A DNA stretch of 64,000 nt from contig NZ_JAZHRT010000001.1 in NCBI RefSeq assembly GCF_036924535.1, positions 1,736,001-1,800,000 on the forward strand, in the 5' to 3' direction. Both the position numbers and the translations under genes were made by a program. Shown here piece by piece: positions 25,438-33,669 of the stretch (within the stretch, counting starts at the first letter, position 1; each line of letters opens with the position of its first letter). Source of the stretch: Bradyrhizobium sp. AZCC 2262 (GTDB lineage: Bacteria; Pseudomonadota; Alphaproteobacteria; Rhizobiales; Xanthobacteraceae). The notes beneath the pieces are model-generated. The model saw only the letters and a list, made by a program, of their open reading frames with translations, did not search any database and was not told the DNA's origin.

Positions 25438-26009
25438 GAGATCGACGGCTTGGTTTGGTTCGGGCAGAGACGGCGCTAGGTGACCGCTACAACGTCACGC
25501 CAAGCCAGCACGGGGGCATGGTGTGACCGGGCAATGACGCTGTAGGGCCATTGCTTAGGTAGGATCGCCGCGCGTTCTGTCGCCTCACAATGTTTTGCGT
25601 TGGGATTGATCGCGGCAACACCCAGCGGGGCCCAGGCACGTGCACTAACGCTCACCATTCTCGCGGCCGTCATTTAAACTGCGCCGGTTTTCGGCCCCGG
25701 TCGCGGCTGATCATCAATCCGCGCCATAAATGAGAGCGCGTCTAAAAATCCTCTCGACCCTGGATCTGCTACCCACGCTCCAATTCGGAAACCGTTTTGC
25801 TGTCGGACGCGGTTGGTAAATCAACTCGCTTCGCTGGAGCGGTGCACGTCACGCGGTGGCAAGGAAACGATCGACCATAGTCCGGGCGCTCGTGACGGCA
25901 TGGCGAACGTGGTGGCCGGCGTCGCGCACTGCGCGGTCAATCGGCATACGGTCAAGGTGACGGAGCTGAGGCTTTAGCTGCACTGGCGATTTTCCCGATG
26001 CACACTGCT
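25438..26009. other. Gene-poor stretch with one copy of a dispersed repeat
   Basis: 570 bp without a supported gene. It carries one copy of the 44-bp repeat (25883) also found at 27127. Confidence 0.45.
25883..25926 (+). repeat. Dispersed 44-bp repeat, copy 1
   Basis: CCGGGCGCTC, then GACGGC and GCGAACGTGGTGGCCGGCG, matching 27127-27171 with about five differences. It may be the remnant of a duplicated gene piece (one frame reads DGxANVVAGVA in both). Confidence 0.55.
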
Positions 26010-26108
26010 TCATTGACCTTCGCCACCTTGGGTGTAAGCGTCGACCGCATGAGCTACAAAGATACCAGCGCTAAACAGGGCTAGAAACGCCGCGACTGCT
26101 TCAATCAA
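26010..26108 (-). CDS. Single-helix micropeptide, 32 residues
   Basis: A TTG start with AAGGAACG just upstream opens a 32-residue frame that reads MIEAVAAFLALFSAGIFVAH and a short polar tail. It is a single hydrophobic helix with a charged C terminus, a shape seen in many tiny rhizobial membrane peptides. The frame stops cleanly and sits alone in a gene-poor region. Function unknown; short length keeps confidence moderate. Confidence 0.5.
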   Translation of the reverse strand: MIEAVAAFLALFSAGIFVAHAVDAYTQGGEGQ

Positions 26109-26153
26109 TTTGACGTTCCTTAAGGTTAGTGGCAACGCCCCAGCCCAGAAGCA

Positions 26154-26438
26154 TCAACATCCCCGGCAGATCGAATTTATCATTTTGTCGACCTTCGCGT
26201 CTTCAGGGTCGATAGCGGGCTTGGTGTCAAGCATGGGGCGACCCACGCCAGTTGAGGAAAGCGCCGTGCCCGACGAGTTGGTGCCGGGCGCGGCAGCGGT
26301 GGTGCCGAAGGCGCCGCCCATCATGGACATATGAGACGATCCCATGCCATGCGCTCCTCCCATGCCGCCGCGGGCAAACGCCGCGGTGGTCGAAAGGCCG
26401 ACGCAAAGGGCGATGCAAAGAACGGAAAGCTTTTTCAT
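26154..26438 (-). CDS. Small exported Gly/Met-rich protein
   Basis: 94 residues. The signal peptide is clear (MKKLSVLCIALCVGLSTTAA, cleavage near AFARG). The mature part is rich in Gly, Met, His and Ser (GGMGGAHGMGSSHMSMMGG), then a polar tail with SSTGVGRPMLDTKPAIDPEDAK and two C-terminal cysteines. His/Met richness could bind copper, but that is only a suggestion. Its ATG overlaps the stop of the upstream gene (ATGA), so both share promoter element b. Confidence 0.72.
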   Translation of the reverse strand: MKKLSVLCIALCVGLSTTAAFARGGMGGAHGMGSSHMSMMGGAFGTTAAAPGTNSSGTALSSTGVGRPMLDTKPAIDPEDAKVDKMINSICRGC

Positions 26439-26671
26439 GTCGAGACTCCTCGCTGGCGCCGGCCGGCGGGCGGCTCTGAAGGGATTTCGATTGCGCCGGC
26501 CCTCGACACCGCCGCGGAAGTGATCATCCTCGCGTTGCCGCTATCCTGCGAATCGTTGGCTGCGCGCAAATTGTTGAGGATACCAGCCGTACCCACGACT
26601 GCGACGATTACAGTTACAATCACGGGTACTAAGTCACCGCGTCGGTTCTTTGCTTGAGCGTGGACGTTCAT
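26435..26671 (-). CDS. Small membrane protein, first gene of a two-gene unit
   Basis: 78 residues, MNVHAQAKNRRGD followed by one hydrophobic helix (VPVIVTVIVAVVGTAGIL, about 15-32) and a polar Arg/Ser-rich tail. Not recognised. The start was placed 66 bp downstream of promoter element b; the longer frame to 26788 would cross that element. The stop overlaps the ATG of the next gene. Confidence 0.55.
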   Translation of the reverse strand: MNVHAQAKNRRGDLVPVIVTVIVAVVGTAGILNNLRAANDSQDSGNARMITSAAVSRAGAIEIPSEPPAGRRQRGVST

Positions 26672-26708
26672 GTTCTGCGCAATTCGTTGCTCGATGTGCG
26701 TGAAGCTG

Positions 26709-26751
26709 ATGTAGGTTCGGAATCCGCCGACACCATTAAATTGAATTTTAA
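26709..26751 (-). promoter_or_regulatory. TAAA-N6-TTTA promoter element, site b
   Basis: Minus strand: TAAA and TTTA six bases apart (26737-26750), then ATGG, and CTACAT 22 bp on (26714-26709). It drives the pair at 26671-26154. The 50 bp from TTTA onward closely match site a. Confidence 0.6.
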
Positions 26752-26883
26752 TCCGAGCGTTTTGAGGGGCACATGAGCCCGGCATCAAAGGTATTTGACT
26801 AATCGTGAAGTCGTTTCAGCTTGGGGAGGTGGCCGCGCGTGCGCACATATCGGCGTGATATCGATGATACCTGAGCAAATACG

Positions 26884-27093
26884 ATGCGAGCGGTTCTGGC
26901 CGTAGGCCTTTTGATCACTTTGGGTGCTTCTGCCAACGCCGCGCGGGTGCATCGCTTCCAACCGCGCGAGGGTCACTTACGCCCGGTCGAACGTGTTACC
27001 GCTCCCACGCCGCGATTCGCGGTTCCCGGATGGACCGACGAAGAGACCCGACAGTGGCTGTACAACGGCAGCGCCGCCTCTGGCTTAGGCTGA
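26884..27093 (+). CDS. Small exported protein, relative of 32042-32272
   Basis: 69 residues with a signal peptide (MRAVLAVGLLITLGASANAA). The mature part starts RVHRFQPREGH and ends FAVPGWTDEETRQWLYNGSAASGLG. The block SANAA-VHR-x-(K/Q)PR and the later (F/Y)AVP also occur in the protein at 32042, so they form a small family. No clear TAAA-N6-TTTA element was found upstream of this one. Function unknown. Confidence 0.6.
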   Translation: MRAVLAVGLLITLGASANAARVHRFQPREGHLRPVERVTAPTPRFAVPGWTDEETRQWLYNGSAASGLG

Positions 27094-27126
27094 TAGTCGC
27101 CAATTCCGCCCATATTGACTATTCGC

Positions 27127-27171
27127 CCGGGCGCTCACGACGGCGTCGCGAACGTGGTGGCCGGCGTCGCG
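27127..27171 (+). repeat. Dispersed 44-bp repeat, copy 2
   Basis: Counterpart of 25883-25926, in the same orientation, 1.2 kb away. Confidence 0.55.
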
Positions 27172-27276
27172 ATGCTGACGCCAGCGGCGGCTTGGCTGAC
27201 GTGTGTTCGTTCGTCGGAACTGTGGGTAATTCCATCACACCCTAGACAGACACCCCACTCGCACCACTATGTGCCC

Positions 27277-27360
27277 CGAGACGGAATCTCTGGAGGGCCT
27301 AGGGGACCAGTCTCGCAAAGGCCATGCGGTGTAATGCCCGCGTGGCTTTTTGTTTTTTTA
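27277..27360 (+). ncRNA. Candidate small RNA ending in a Rho-independent terminator
   Basis: CGAGAC (27277) can pair with GTCTCG (27310), enclosing a 27-base apical region. A 9-bp stem (GCCATGCGG at 27321 with CCGCGTGGC at 27338) follows, and then a run of 13 thymines out of 14. No coding gene ends just upstream on this strand: the nearest stops at 27093. The terminator therefore probably ends a short RNA. It matches no RNA family I know. Confidence 0.45.
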
Positions 27361-27699
27361 TTTGTTTAGGATTGTCTGGCCGAAAAATTGCGGACTTTGT
27401 TCGTTTTCCGCGAACAGATATTGATTTCAGGCCACCTTCGTCGGAGCGGCTAAGGGACCTTGAGCCCATTTCACTGCATCAGTCTTGAGGGGGTCTAGTC
27501 GTCGTCCTGCGGGGAAATCGGTCGGCCGTAGGTCTGATCAGCCCTAAACGTGCCAAGTCGAGCTAATGTCAATTCTTGCTACGTTGGCGCAAAGCGGACA
27601 TTTTCCGACGTGCGGAGGTCAGCTGGCGTTGTTCGGTAAGCATTAAATTGCGCGCCATTGCTCCCCCCAGAATTTGGCGCGAACGTCGTTCTTGAGCAG

Positions 27700-27951
27700 T
27701 TTACCGACAGCGACGGTCTGAAACGCTTGAACGGGCCCGCCAGCCGCGCGGTGCGTGTACTGGCGAGCGTTGTGCAGACGGGCAGCACACGCAACATCGA
27801 CGAGCCGCACAAGATCGTCGCGCATCTCGCCGCAAAGAAGGCCTACGAGCAGGCCGGCGTCGCCCTTGAAGATGTCGACGTGGCCGAAGTGCATGCCGCC
27901 ACCGCGATGGGAGAGTTCCTGAACGCGGAGTCGCTGATGCGCAGCCTATTT
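27700..27951 (+). pseudogene. Thiolase fragment
   Basis: An internal piece of a thiolase (SCP2/acetyl-CoA acetyltransferase type): ASVVQTGSTR, HKIVAHLAAKKAYEQAGV and DVDVAEVHAATAMGE. The active-site cysteine region and the C-terminal His/Cys motifs are missing on either side, so only about 85 of some 390 residues remain. It is flanked by unrelated sequence and by the GlcG-like repeat, which begins about 30 bp further on. Confidence 0.6.
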
Positions 27952-27980
27952 GTTCAAGCCCGTAGGATGGTTCCACGCGC

Positions 27981-28478
27981 GCACTAACTCTCTCACATAT
28001 GCTGGTCTATCAGGGCCGCCGCAGCAGCGTTCGCAATGTCGGTGTCGGTCTCCTTGCTCAAGCCAGCAACCCCTATTGCGCCCACGACTTCGCCGTTTAC
28101 GCGTATCGGAATGCCGCCGCGCAGCGCCATGATATCGGCAGTGACGAATGCCGTTCGGCCCTGGTTGGTGTTGTCCTCGATCTCCGCCGTCGGCCGTTGT
28201 AGCCGCGCAGCCGTTCGTGCCTTCCCTATGGCGAGGTCCGCGCTTGCTGGGCGGACGCCATCCATTCGTTGGAAAGCAAGCAGATCACCGGCGGCATCAA
28301 CCACCGCAATCGCTGAGGGTGCATTCCGCTGCTGCGCGCTCTCTTGCGCTGCTTGCAAGACGGCCTGGGCTCCGGCTTGATTGAGGACCATCACGTTAAT
28401 GGTCTGTGCCCCGGCTGACAAGCAGAAGACGGTCGCCAATATTCCAACGCCAATTCCAAGTTTTGTCATAGCGAGCTG
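27981..28478. repeat. GlcG-like gene duplication, copy 1
   Basis: About 500 bp nearly identical to 36193-36690 in the same orientation. The match starts at CACTAACTCTCTCACATATG and ends just upstream of the gene's ATG. Outside these limits the flanks are unrelated. Confidence 0.85.
27993..28469 (-). CDS. GlcG/HbpS-family exported heme-binding-like protein, copy 1
   Basis: 158 residues with a signal peptide (cleavage near SAGAQ, residue 22). The GlcG/HbpS (DUF336) fold is shown by APSAIAVVDAAGDLLAFQRMDG (two motifs, about 50-70), ARTAARL and PIRVNGEVVGAIGVAG. Members bind heme or act with glycolate oxidase. It differs from copy 2 at about ten residues. No TAAA-N6-TTTA site precedes it; the region upstream is a terminator-like hairpin. 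Confidence 0.85.
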   Translation of the reverse strand: MTKLGIGVGILATVFCLSAGAQTINVMVLNQAGAQAVLQAAQESAQQRNAPSAIAVVDAAGDLLAFQRMDGVRPASADLAIGKARTAARLQRPTAEIEDNTNQGRTAFVTADIMALRGGIPIRVNGEVVGAIGVAGLSKETDTDIANAAAAALIDQHM

Positions 28479-28560
28479 ATCTCTGATATCCGCTAATGGA
28501 ATGGTCCGGCCCTGCTCCGGCCCTGCCAGCACGAATAAGCTTCCGTCCACTACGTATGAG

Positions 28561-28591
28561 AAAGCCCCGCGAAGTTGCGGAGGCCTTTTTT
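28561..28591 (+). terminator. Hairpin with a T-run
   Basis: A GCC-CCGC / GCGG-GGC stem around a GAAGTT loop, then TTTTTT on the plus strand. It lies just past the end of the minus-strand gene at 28595, so it may act mainly as a barrier; the plus-strand transcript it would end is not obvious. Confidence 0.45.
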
Positions 28592-28594
28592 GGG

Positions 28595-28828
28595 TTAACC
28601 GCCGCGGTTCATAGCTGCCCCAGTTAGTGTTGATCCGCTTGGATCATGCGCGATGGGAAGAAGCGTACTCCCAGAAACATTCCTGGGTCTGGTTGCAATA
28701 CGACCTGCCGCACCAACCGTGCTGAAGGCGCGAGTGACGTGACTTCCCATGCTCATCCCACCTCGCGCAAGGGCGAACGTACTCGGGAGGGTCAACGCAA
28801 TTGCTAGTGTTATTGTCGTGATTCTCAT
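28595..28828 (-). CDS. Small exported protein, relative of 58359-58595
   Basis: 77 residues, with signal peptide MRITTITLAIALTLPSTFAL and cleavage near ALARG. The mature tail is Gly/Ser/Thr-rich and ends DPSGSTLTGAAMNRGG. Leader, length and upstream region (a CTATCT hexamer, then AAGGAGA before the ATG) resemble the gene at 58359. Behind promoter element c. Function unknown. Confidence 0.68.
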   Translation of the reverse strand: MRITTITLAIALTLPSTFALARGGMSMGSHVTRAFSTVGAAGRIATRPRNVSGSTLLPIAHDPSGSTLTGAAMNRGG

Positions 28829-28848
28829 AGTTGTCTCCTTTGTTGATT

Positions 28849-28891
28849 AGATAGGAGACAACCACGTCGACACCATTAAATTCTTCTTTAG
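28849..28891 (-). promoter_or_regulatory. TAAA-N6-TTTA promoter element, site c
   Basis: Minus strand: CTAAA-N6-TTTA then ATGG (28891-28873), with CTATCT 22 bp on (28854-28849). The ATG at 28828 follows 20 bp after the hexamer. Confidence 0.65.
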
Positions 28892-29312
28892 CGCGACAGA
28901 AGCCACCATTGCTTCCATGGCGGTTCGGATTTCGGCTGGGATCCGCTCGGTTTCCTTGTCTGCCAAGATGCCGGACAGCAGGAAGTCGATAATGAAGATC
29001 GTCCCGCCGATGTCGCTCGTCAGCTGCGCGTTCAATTGGAGAAATTTCTTGGAACGGCGGCGCTCCCAACGATGGGCGGTCAACTGCCCGTTTTGGCGCA
29101 GGCCGCGATACAGGAACCGTGTGCCTACGCATTCTATCAACCCGGTGGTGATGTACTGAATGCGGGCCGACTTAAACCTAGGTATGCCCTTCTCAACCAA
29201 ATGTAACGTACAGATCAACCCCCCGTGCAATGGTCCGGTCCATCTCTCTGTGATTACGCTTGGGGGTAACCGCCGATGTGGCGAGCGGCAAGGCAACAAG
29301 AGGAGTTCAGCG
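28892..29312. other. Intergenic stretch
   Basis: 420 bp. A minus-strand frame through it reads QLNAQLTSDIGGTIFIID and continues over promoter element c, so I do not accept it as a gene, though part may be a remnant. Confidence 0.35.
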
Positions 29313-29585
29313 ATGAGAATCATAAATGTAACCGCATGGTTAGGTTTTGCTCGCAGGACGGCTGAGTCAGCCTCCGACTTCGCCAGCGTCGTTCACAACC
29401 TCTTCATGGACGTGCGCGACAGCTACCGGCCCGAGTTGCACTACATGCGTGGCCCCGGCCCGAAATGGCGCGCCAAGCATCAGCCCTGGCTAGGATTTAG
29501 TTCCGAAACCGCACCGCCGGCCGGGCAGCACCAGCTGTCGCCGCTGTATGCACGCCGTCACGACGCGGCTAGTCTCACCCGATAG
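29313..29585 (+). CDS. Hypothetical small protein
   Basis: 90 residues starting MRIINVTAWLGFARRTAESA behind an AAGAGGAG ribosome site. A possible amphipathic N-terminal helix is followed by a polar, Pro/His-rich tail. No family recognised and no neighbour gives a hint. Moderate confidence rests on the ribosome site and codon use alone. Confidence 0.42.
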   Translation: MRIINVTAWLGFARRTAESASDFASVVHNLFMDVRDSYRPELHYMRGPGPKWRAKHQPWLGFSSETAPPAGQHQLSPLYARRHDAASLTR

Positions 29586-29595
29586 CCGGGGAATA

Positions 29596-30602
29596 ATGTT
29601 CGTGATGCTGGTGTTTCTGTTTGCCGTGTCACTCTTGGCCAACTTGGCGACAATATCGAGGGCCGCATTCTCGGAGTGCGCCCGCATCTCTGATCCAGCC
29701 TCTGCTCGCGCTCGTTGGGCGGAAATCCAAGGTTGCATGCTGCCCGTTGGCGCCGCCCTTTGCATCGAATTGGTGGCTATGCTGAGCGGTTCGGCGCATG
29801 CCGGTGTCGCCCTTGAAGAACGCAAATTGCCGATGAAGTTCAGCTGGGTCGCTGCCAACCGAATTGCCGGGGCTGGGTCAGCGCGGTCGGCATCGTGACC
29901 GCCGATAGTCCAAGGGATTTCGATGAATTCGCCCGCGGCCGACAGCTCAGCGGCGCGACCATCGTGCTGGATTCCAGCGGCGGTTCGGTCAATGACTCGA
30001 TCGCGCTTGGACGGCGCTGGCGCAATCTCGGGGCGCTAACCACCGTCGGTATCAGCGTGGAGAACAATACCGCGCCGAGCACTCCTGCCAGCATGGCGCC
30101 CGTGGCGCATTGCGAATCGATGTGCGTGTTCCTGCTTCTGTCGGGCAAGACGCGTTACGTGCCCGAGACTGCCCATGTCCGGGTGCATCAGATCTGGATG
30201 GGTGACCGCGCTAATGACGCCAGGGCCGCGACCTACAGAGCAGATGATTTGATGATCGTGAAACGCGATATCGGGCGTCTCGCCAAATACACCTTCGACA
30301 TGGGCGGCACAGGCGATTTGTTGTCGCTGTCGCTGAACGTGCCGCCGTGGGAAGATCTGCATGAACTGTCTCGGGAAGAATTGCGACTGACCAATCTCGT
30401 CACCACCGATATGGTTGCTCAGCCGGGCAACCCCAACGCAGCGGTGGTAGAGCTGACGCCCGAACCGGTGCAGAATCGCTTCGCAAGCAGTGCTGTTGCG
30501 ACCGAGATAAATCCAGAGCCGGCGAAATTAACCAGATCGGCTGAAGCTATGGGGCGGCGGACAGGCGGCGTGAGGGCGGCGGCCCCGCCTGGGCAAGAGT
30601 AG
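29596..30602 (+). pseudogene. COG3904-family exported protein with an N-terminal frameshift
   Basis: The bulk (from about 29850) matches the ClpP-like COG3904 periplasmic family: GATIVLDSSGGSVNDSIALGRRW, CESMCVFLLLSGKTRYVP and VRVHQIWMGD (several motifs). Its leader (ALCIELVAMLSGSAHAG, 29750-29810) is in a different frame. The junction lies near 29815-29830, where the frame carrying QPNCRGWVSAVGIVTADSP begins without a start. Restoring one base would join leader and body into one protein of about 290-330 residues. Without it the body could start only from an internal GTG at 29895 and would lack export. Confidence 0.6.
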
Positions 30603-31158
30603 GGGGTAGCCCTCTCCGAGGAACTATTAAAGGCTTCCCGGAAAAGCCTACAAAAGCGAAACGGCGTATTGCACACTTTGCTGCTCTCGATTCGTACCAA
30701 CCAAAGACACCCGAGCAGCAGTACTACCTGATGTTTCATCGCACACGCTAGACGGTCATCCGCCAGCAGACTGCGGTGATTAAATCGATCCGAGCGCAAC
30801 CTGTGTAGTTCGGCATTGTCGCGCCAGTCGGGCGTAAAAGGGGTCACGGAACTGCTGCATATTGTTACCGATCCGAAAGACCAACGGGGTGCCAGAGATT
30901 GCCCGCGCGTGCCTTGCCGCGCTCGGGACGGCATACGTAGCTACGGGGCACGCTGCAAGTTCATCACTACCGCTTCCGGGCCATTCGAGTTATCCGGGGA
31001 ATCGGCCAGCTGTCACCGGCGGAGGTCCGGTCATGTTTGCCATCGTCGAGATCGGTGGAATGCCTGAAGCAACCACGATGTCTGATTACTTCTTAGGACC
31101 CTCCGCTTTTTTCGTCGGCGATCGGTTGCGAGGCGCGAGAACGTCCGAGATTGTCAGC
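30603..31158. other. Intergenic stretch
   Basis: About 555 bp. Frames in both directions show no family similarity. AGGCTTCCCGGAAAAGCCT near 30632 can form a short hairpin after the COG3904 gene. Confidence 0.4.
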
Positions 31159-31257
31159 TCAGCTGAACGCGAAAGCCAGCAAGCTCGAGCCCAGCAGCAC
31201 AAGGCTGGCCGCTGTCAGCGTGAGGAATCCATCGGAAACCAAATCGTGATTGTGCAT
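31159..31257 (-). CDS. Single-helix micropeptide, 32 residues
   Basis: ATG-initiated 32-residue frame: MHNHDLVSDGF, then a hydrophobic helix LTLTAASLVLLGSSLLAFAF and a stop. The His/Asp N terminus and one membrane helix give it the same size and form as the micropeptide at 26010, without sequence similarity. The GGCAGG just upstream is a weak ribosome site. Low to moderate confidence. Confidence 0.42.
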   Translation of the reverse strand: MHNHDLVSDGFLTLTAASLVLLGSSLLAFAFS

Positions 31258-31865
31258 GATAAACCTGCCGAGTGAGATGCTCGTCCGAATTTACTAAAGC
31301 GTTCCAAATAGGCCTCTGAGACGCTGATGGAAATCGACCCCGTCCGCACGATTCAAAACTTTGCGCCTCGCAGATCCCGGAGGCCTGGCTCAGCGCAGCG
31401 CCTTCTGCGTGAAACATGCTCGATTTGGGTGGGGTCTTCCATCACACTTGCGTTCTGCGGCATAACATCTTCTGGTCGTCTGCGATAAACCTTGGTTTGA
31501 CCGTCACGACGAAACGGTAACGAAGTCGGGGAGGGCGTACGAAGTGTTCAGGATGGACGTCAGTATGGAGCCGCGCCAAGGCCGCCTCGATTGGCGGCCT
31601 TGTAGTTAATTCCGATCAAGCCCAACTCATTACCCCAAGTGTCAAGGCCATATGATGCTACCTGGATCGAACATAACCCCGGACTCACTTGGTGCGTCTC
31701 TTCGACTGTCCACAATGTAAATATGTCCAAAAACATTGCTGATCGAATACCAGCAGAACGTGGGGCCGGCGGCCAGCAGGATTTAGGCCCCCACTGTCTC
31801 AGATGGGAGCCGCCTGCGCTCACAACGGCGGTTCTTGCCTGCCTATGGCAAGCCACTCCGGGAAT
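31258..31865. other. Intergenic stretch
   Basis: About 600 bp. Apart from the hairpin at 31578 I see no supported feature. Confidence 0.4.
31578..31601. terminator. Perfect 9-bp hairpin
   Basis: AAGGCCGCC and its complement around a 6-base loop. No strong T-run follows on either strand, and no gene end is near, so it may belong to a lost gene. Confidence 0.35.
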
Positions 31866-31908
31866 CTAACGGAGAATTTAATGGGACCGACGGAGTGCGA
31901 ACCTAGAT
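31866..31908 (+). promoter_or_regulatory. TAAA-N6-TTTA promoter element, site d
   Basis: TAAC-N6-TTTA (one mismatch) then ATGG, with CTAGAT 22 bp on (31903). It faces the small exported-protein gene at 32042. The spacer resembles sites a and b (GCGAACCTA). Confidence 0.52.
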
Positions 31909-32041
31909 CGGGATCGTGCCGCTCTCCCTCAGGCAGGCACTGTTAGTACGGCCTCAGCGGCTCCCCCGGTCGCTGGGGCCGGACGACTAATTGCCCGCGC
32001 ACACTCGATCGGGGGCGCTATCGACCTATGGAGAAATCTAA

Positions 32042-32272
32042 ATGCGGAGAGTGAGGAAGGCTGTAGCTGCGTCATACGCCGTCCTGATCGGCACAGGCCT
32101 ATTGATCACTTTGTGTGGTTCCGCCAACGCCGCAACGGTGCATCGCTCTAAACCGCGACATGTCCGAGGTTTGTCCTTTCACTACGCCGTTCCGCCACGG
32201 CCGCCGTTCCACTACGACGACACCCCGAGCTACAACGATCCATCCAAGTTTGGCGGCGGCACGGCGTTATAA
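32042..32272 (+). CDS. Small exported protein, relative of 26884-27093
   Basis: 76 residues, signal peptide ending at GSANAA (about residue 31). The mature part has VHRSKPRHVRG, FHYAVPPRPPFHYDD and the tail PSYNDPSKFGGGTAL. The SANAA-VHR-x-(K/Q)PR and (F/Y)AVP blocks are shared with the gene at 26884. It lies 134 bp after the hexamer of promoter element d. Function unknown. Confidence 0.65.
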   Translation: MRRVRKAVAASYAVLIGTGLLITLCGSANAATVHRSKPRHVRGLSFHYAVPPRPPFHYDDTPSYNDPSKFGGGTAL

Positions 32273-32713
32273 GAACGAGACCACCCGCTCATGCTCTGAA
32301 TTTTCTTCCGCCTTCGGCGGCAAGGCGGACATGGCTGACTTGCTACTGGCTCGACCCGGTCGCGCTTGCAAACCCAAGCAGTCTCGTAAAGTCTGCTTCT
32401 GTCGATCGGCCCGACCGAGCCACCTCAATCGCGTTATGGCGCACAAGCCTAGGCAAATAAGAGTGAGGTGAACACGCAGCGTTTGGTTCAAGTAGACTTT
32501 ATCGAAGTGGATGACAGGGGGTGCGTGGCTTGGTCGAAGCGACAAATGAAGGAGCTATGGGCCACGCATGATGCACGGGCAGGGCACTGGCCATCTGGAG
32601 AGAGCAGTCGAGATCGGAGAGAGAGCGCCGTCGCTTCCTGATGAGGTCCACCTTGCTCCACAGCGCGCCACGCGGCCGTGGTGCCGCGCACGGCGCTGTA
32701 CCGCGCGGTCGAA
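32273..32713. other. Intergenic region with a hairpin repeat
   Basis: 440 bp. At 32308 a CCGCC-TTC-GGCGG hairpin, followed by CAAGGCGGACATGGCTGA, resembles a dispersed element I associate with Bradyrhizobium intergenic DNA, often seen in mis-annotated frames as FGGKADM. No gene supported. Confidence 0.45.
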
Positions 32714-33133
32714 TTACGACCGGTGATGGCGGCGGGCATGATGACGCGGGAATGCGTCGGGCGCGGAAGCATATGAGTCATAGCGGTCGCCGCAGTAAGA
32801 GATGCCGCCACCGGCCGATGCACACGCGCCCTTCAACGCGGGCCAGTCGCGAGAAGCCTTGGCAGCAGGCGTTGGCGCGCCTCCATTCAGAACGTCCAGA
32901 TTGGGATAATAGAACGCAAACGCGCCCGGCTCCTGGATGGCGGCCCTTATGGTCCCGTCCGGATTGAAGTCGTTCTTCGGATTATACCCCGAGTCCTGTA
33001 GATTCTTGATATACAGGGAGTGGTCGCTGCTGCTCACACCGCCTGGCACTGGCGCACCCCCAGGAGCTTGCGCGAATGCCGGCGCGGTCGCGGCCAGCAG
33101 CACGGCCGCAGCAAGAGCTTTGAATGAAATCAT
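32714..33133 (-). CDS. Exported hypothetical protein
   Basis: 139 residues with a strong signal peptide (MISFKALAAAVLLAATAPAF, cleavage at AFAQA). The mature part contains SLYIKNLQDSGYNPKNDFNP and a C-terminal His/Arg-rich tail (FPRHHARRHHRS). SGYNPxxDF is a motif of small exported proteins that I have not linked to a named family. The start follows AGGAGAAACG. Promoter element e lies 135-177 bp upstream. Confidence 0.72.
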   Translation of the reverse strand: MISFKALAAAVLLAATAPAFAQAPGGAPVPGGVSSSDHSLYIKNLQDSGYNPKNDFNPDGTIRAAIQEPGAFAFYYPNLDVLNGGAPTPAAKASRDWPALKGACASAGGGISYCGDRYDSYASAPDAFPRHHARRHHRS

Positions 33134-33267
33134 TTTCGTTTCTCCTATATGGATCGATTGCAGACCCGCGTGGGATAAGACGAATTGATCACGCTTCATG
33201 AGGCGAGCGTGCTGTCTGGACCGCGAGCTATCTGCCTGCAGCATCCGATGCGGATACCTGGTACCGG

Positions 33268-33310
33268 ATGTAGGGAGAACGCGCGCCCGTCCCACTAAAT
33301 TCCGATTCAA
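33268..33310 (-). promoter_or_regulatory. TAAA-N6-TTTA promoter element, site e
   Basis: Minus strand: TGAA-N6-TTTA (one mismatch) then GTGG, with CTACAT 22 bp on (33273-33268). Target is the gene starting at 33133. Confidence 0.52.
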
Positions 33311-33669
33311 CAAACTCAACTCGGCTTGAAACGCGCGTTACAGAGTCAATCGTCCGCGGAACGGCATTCGCGCACAATTGCGCGGGCAGCGCCTCTGCCC
33401 TGCTCAACCAGTCCAACATTGTTTTAATTTTCTCGATCCGGTTGGAACAGACGAAAACCTTGCAAGGGTCTGGTTGTTGACCCGAAGCTGACTCTCATCG
33501 GCGGTCGCCCCACAGCAACTGCGGAACCCGTTAGCCTCTTGAGATGACTGTGGCGTGGCTGCCACTCGGATCAGAATTTTCTGGCATCACTGGTATGGCG
33601 TTGGTACTTTCTTGCCGACCAACTTTATACCTGCTTACAATCGTGCATGTTGAGCCAGGGAGGCTCACA
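33311..33669. other. Intergenic region upstream of the porin
   Basis: About 360 bp. It is open in the porin frame from 33544, but that part encodes no leader and was not taken as coding. No FixK box or TAAA-N6-TTTA element is visible. Confidence 0.4.

Larger units (their letters stand above)
27094..27699. other. Intergenic region with repeat copy 2 and a candidate sRNA
   Basis: About 600 bp without a supported protein gene. It contains the second 44-bp repeat and the hairpin/terminator unit at 27277-27360. Confidence 0.5.

Noticed and set aside
28847..29323. Minus-strand frame with QLNAQLTSDIGGTIFIID
   Set aside because: It ends across promoter element c and has no start or ribosome site; at most a remnant.
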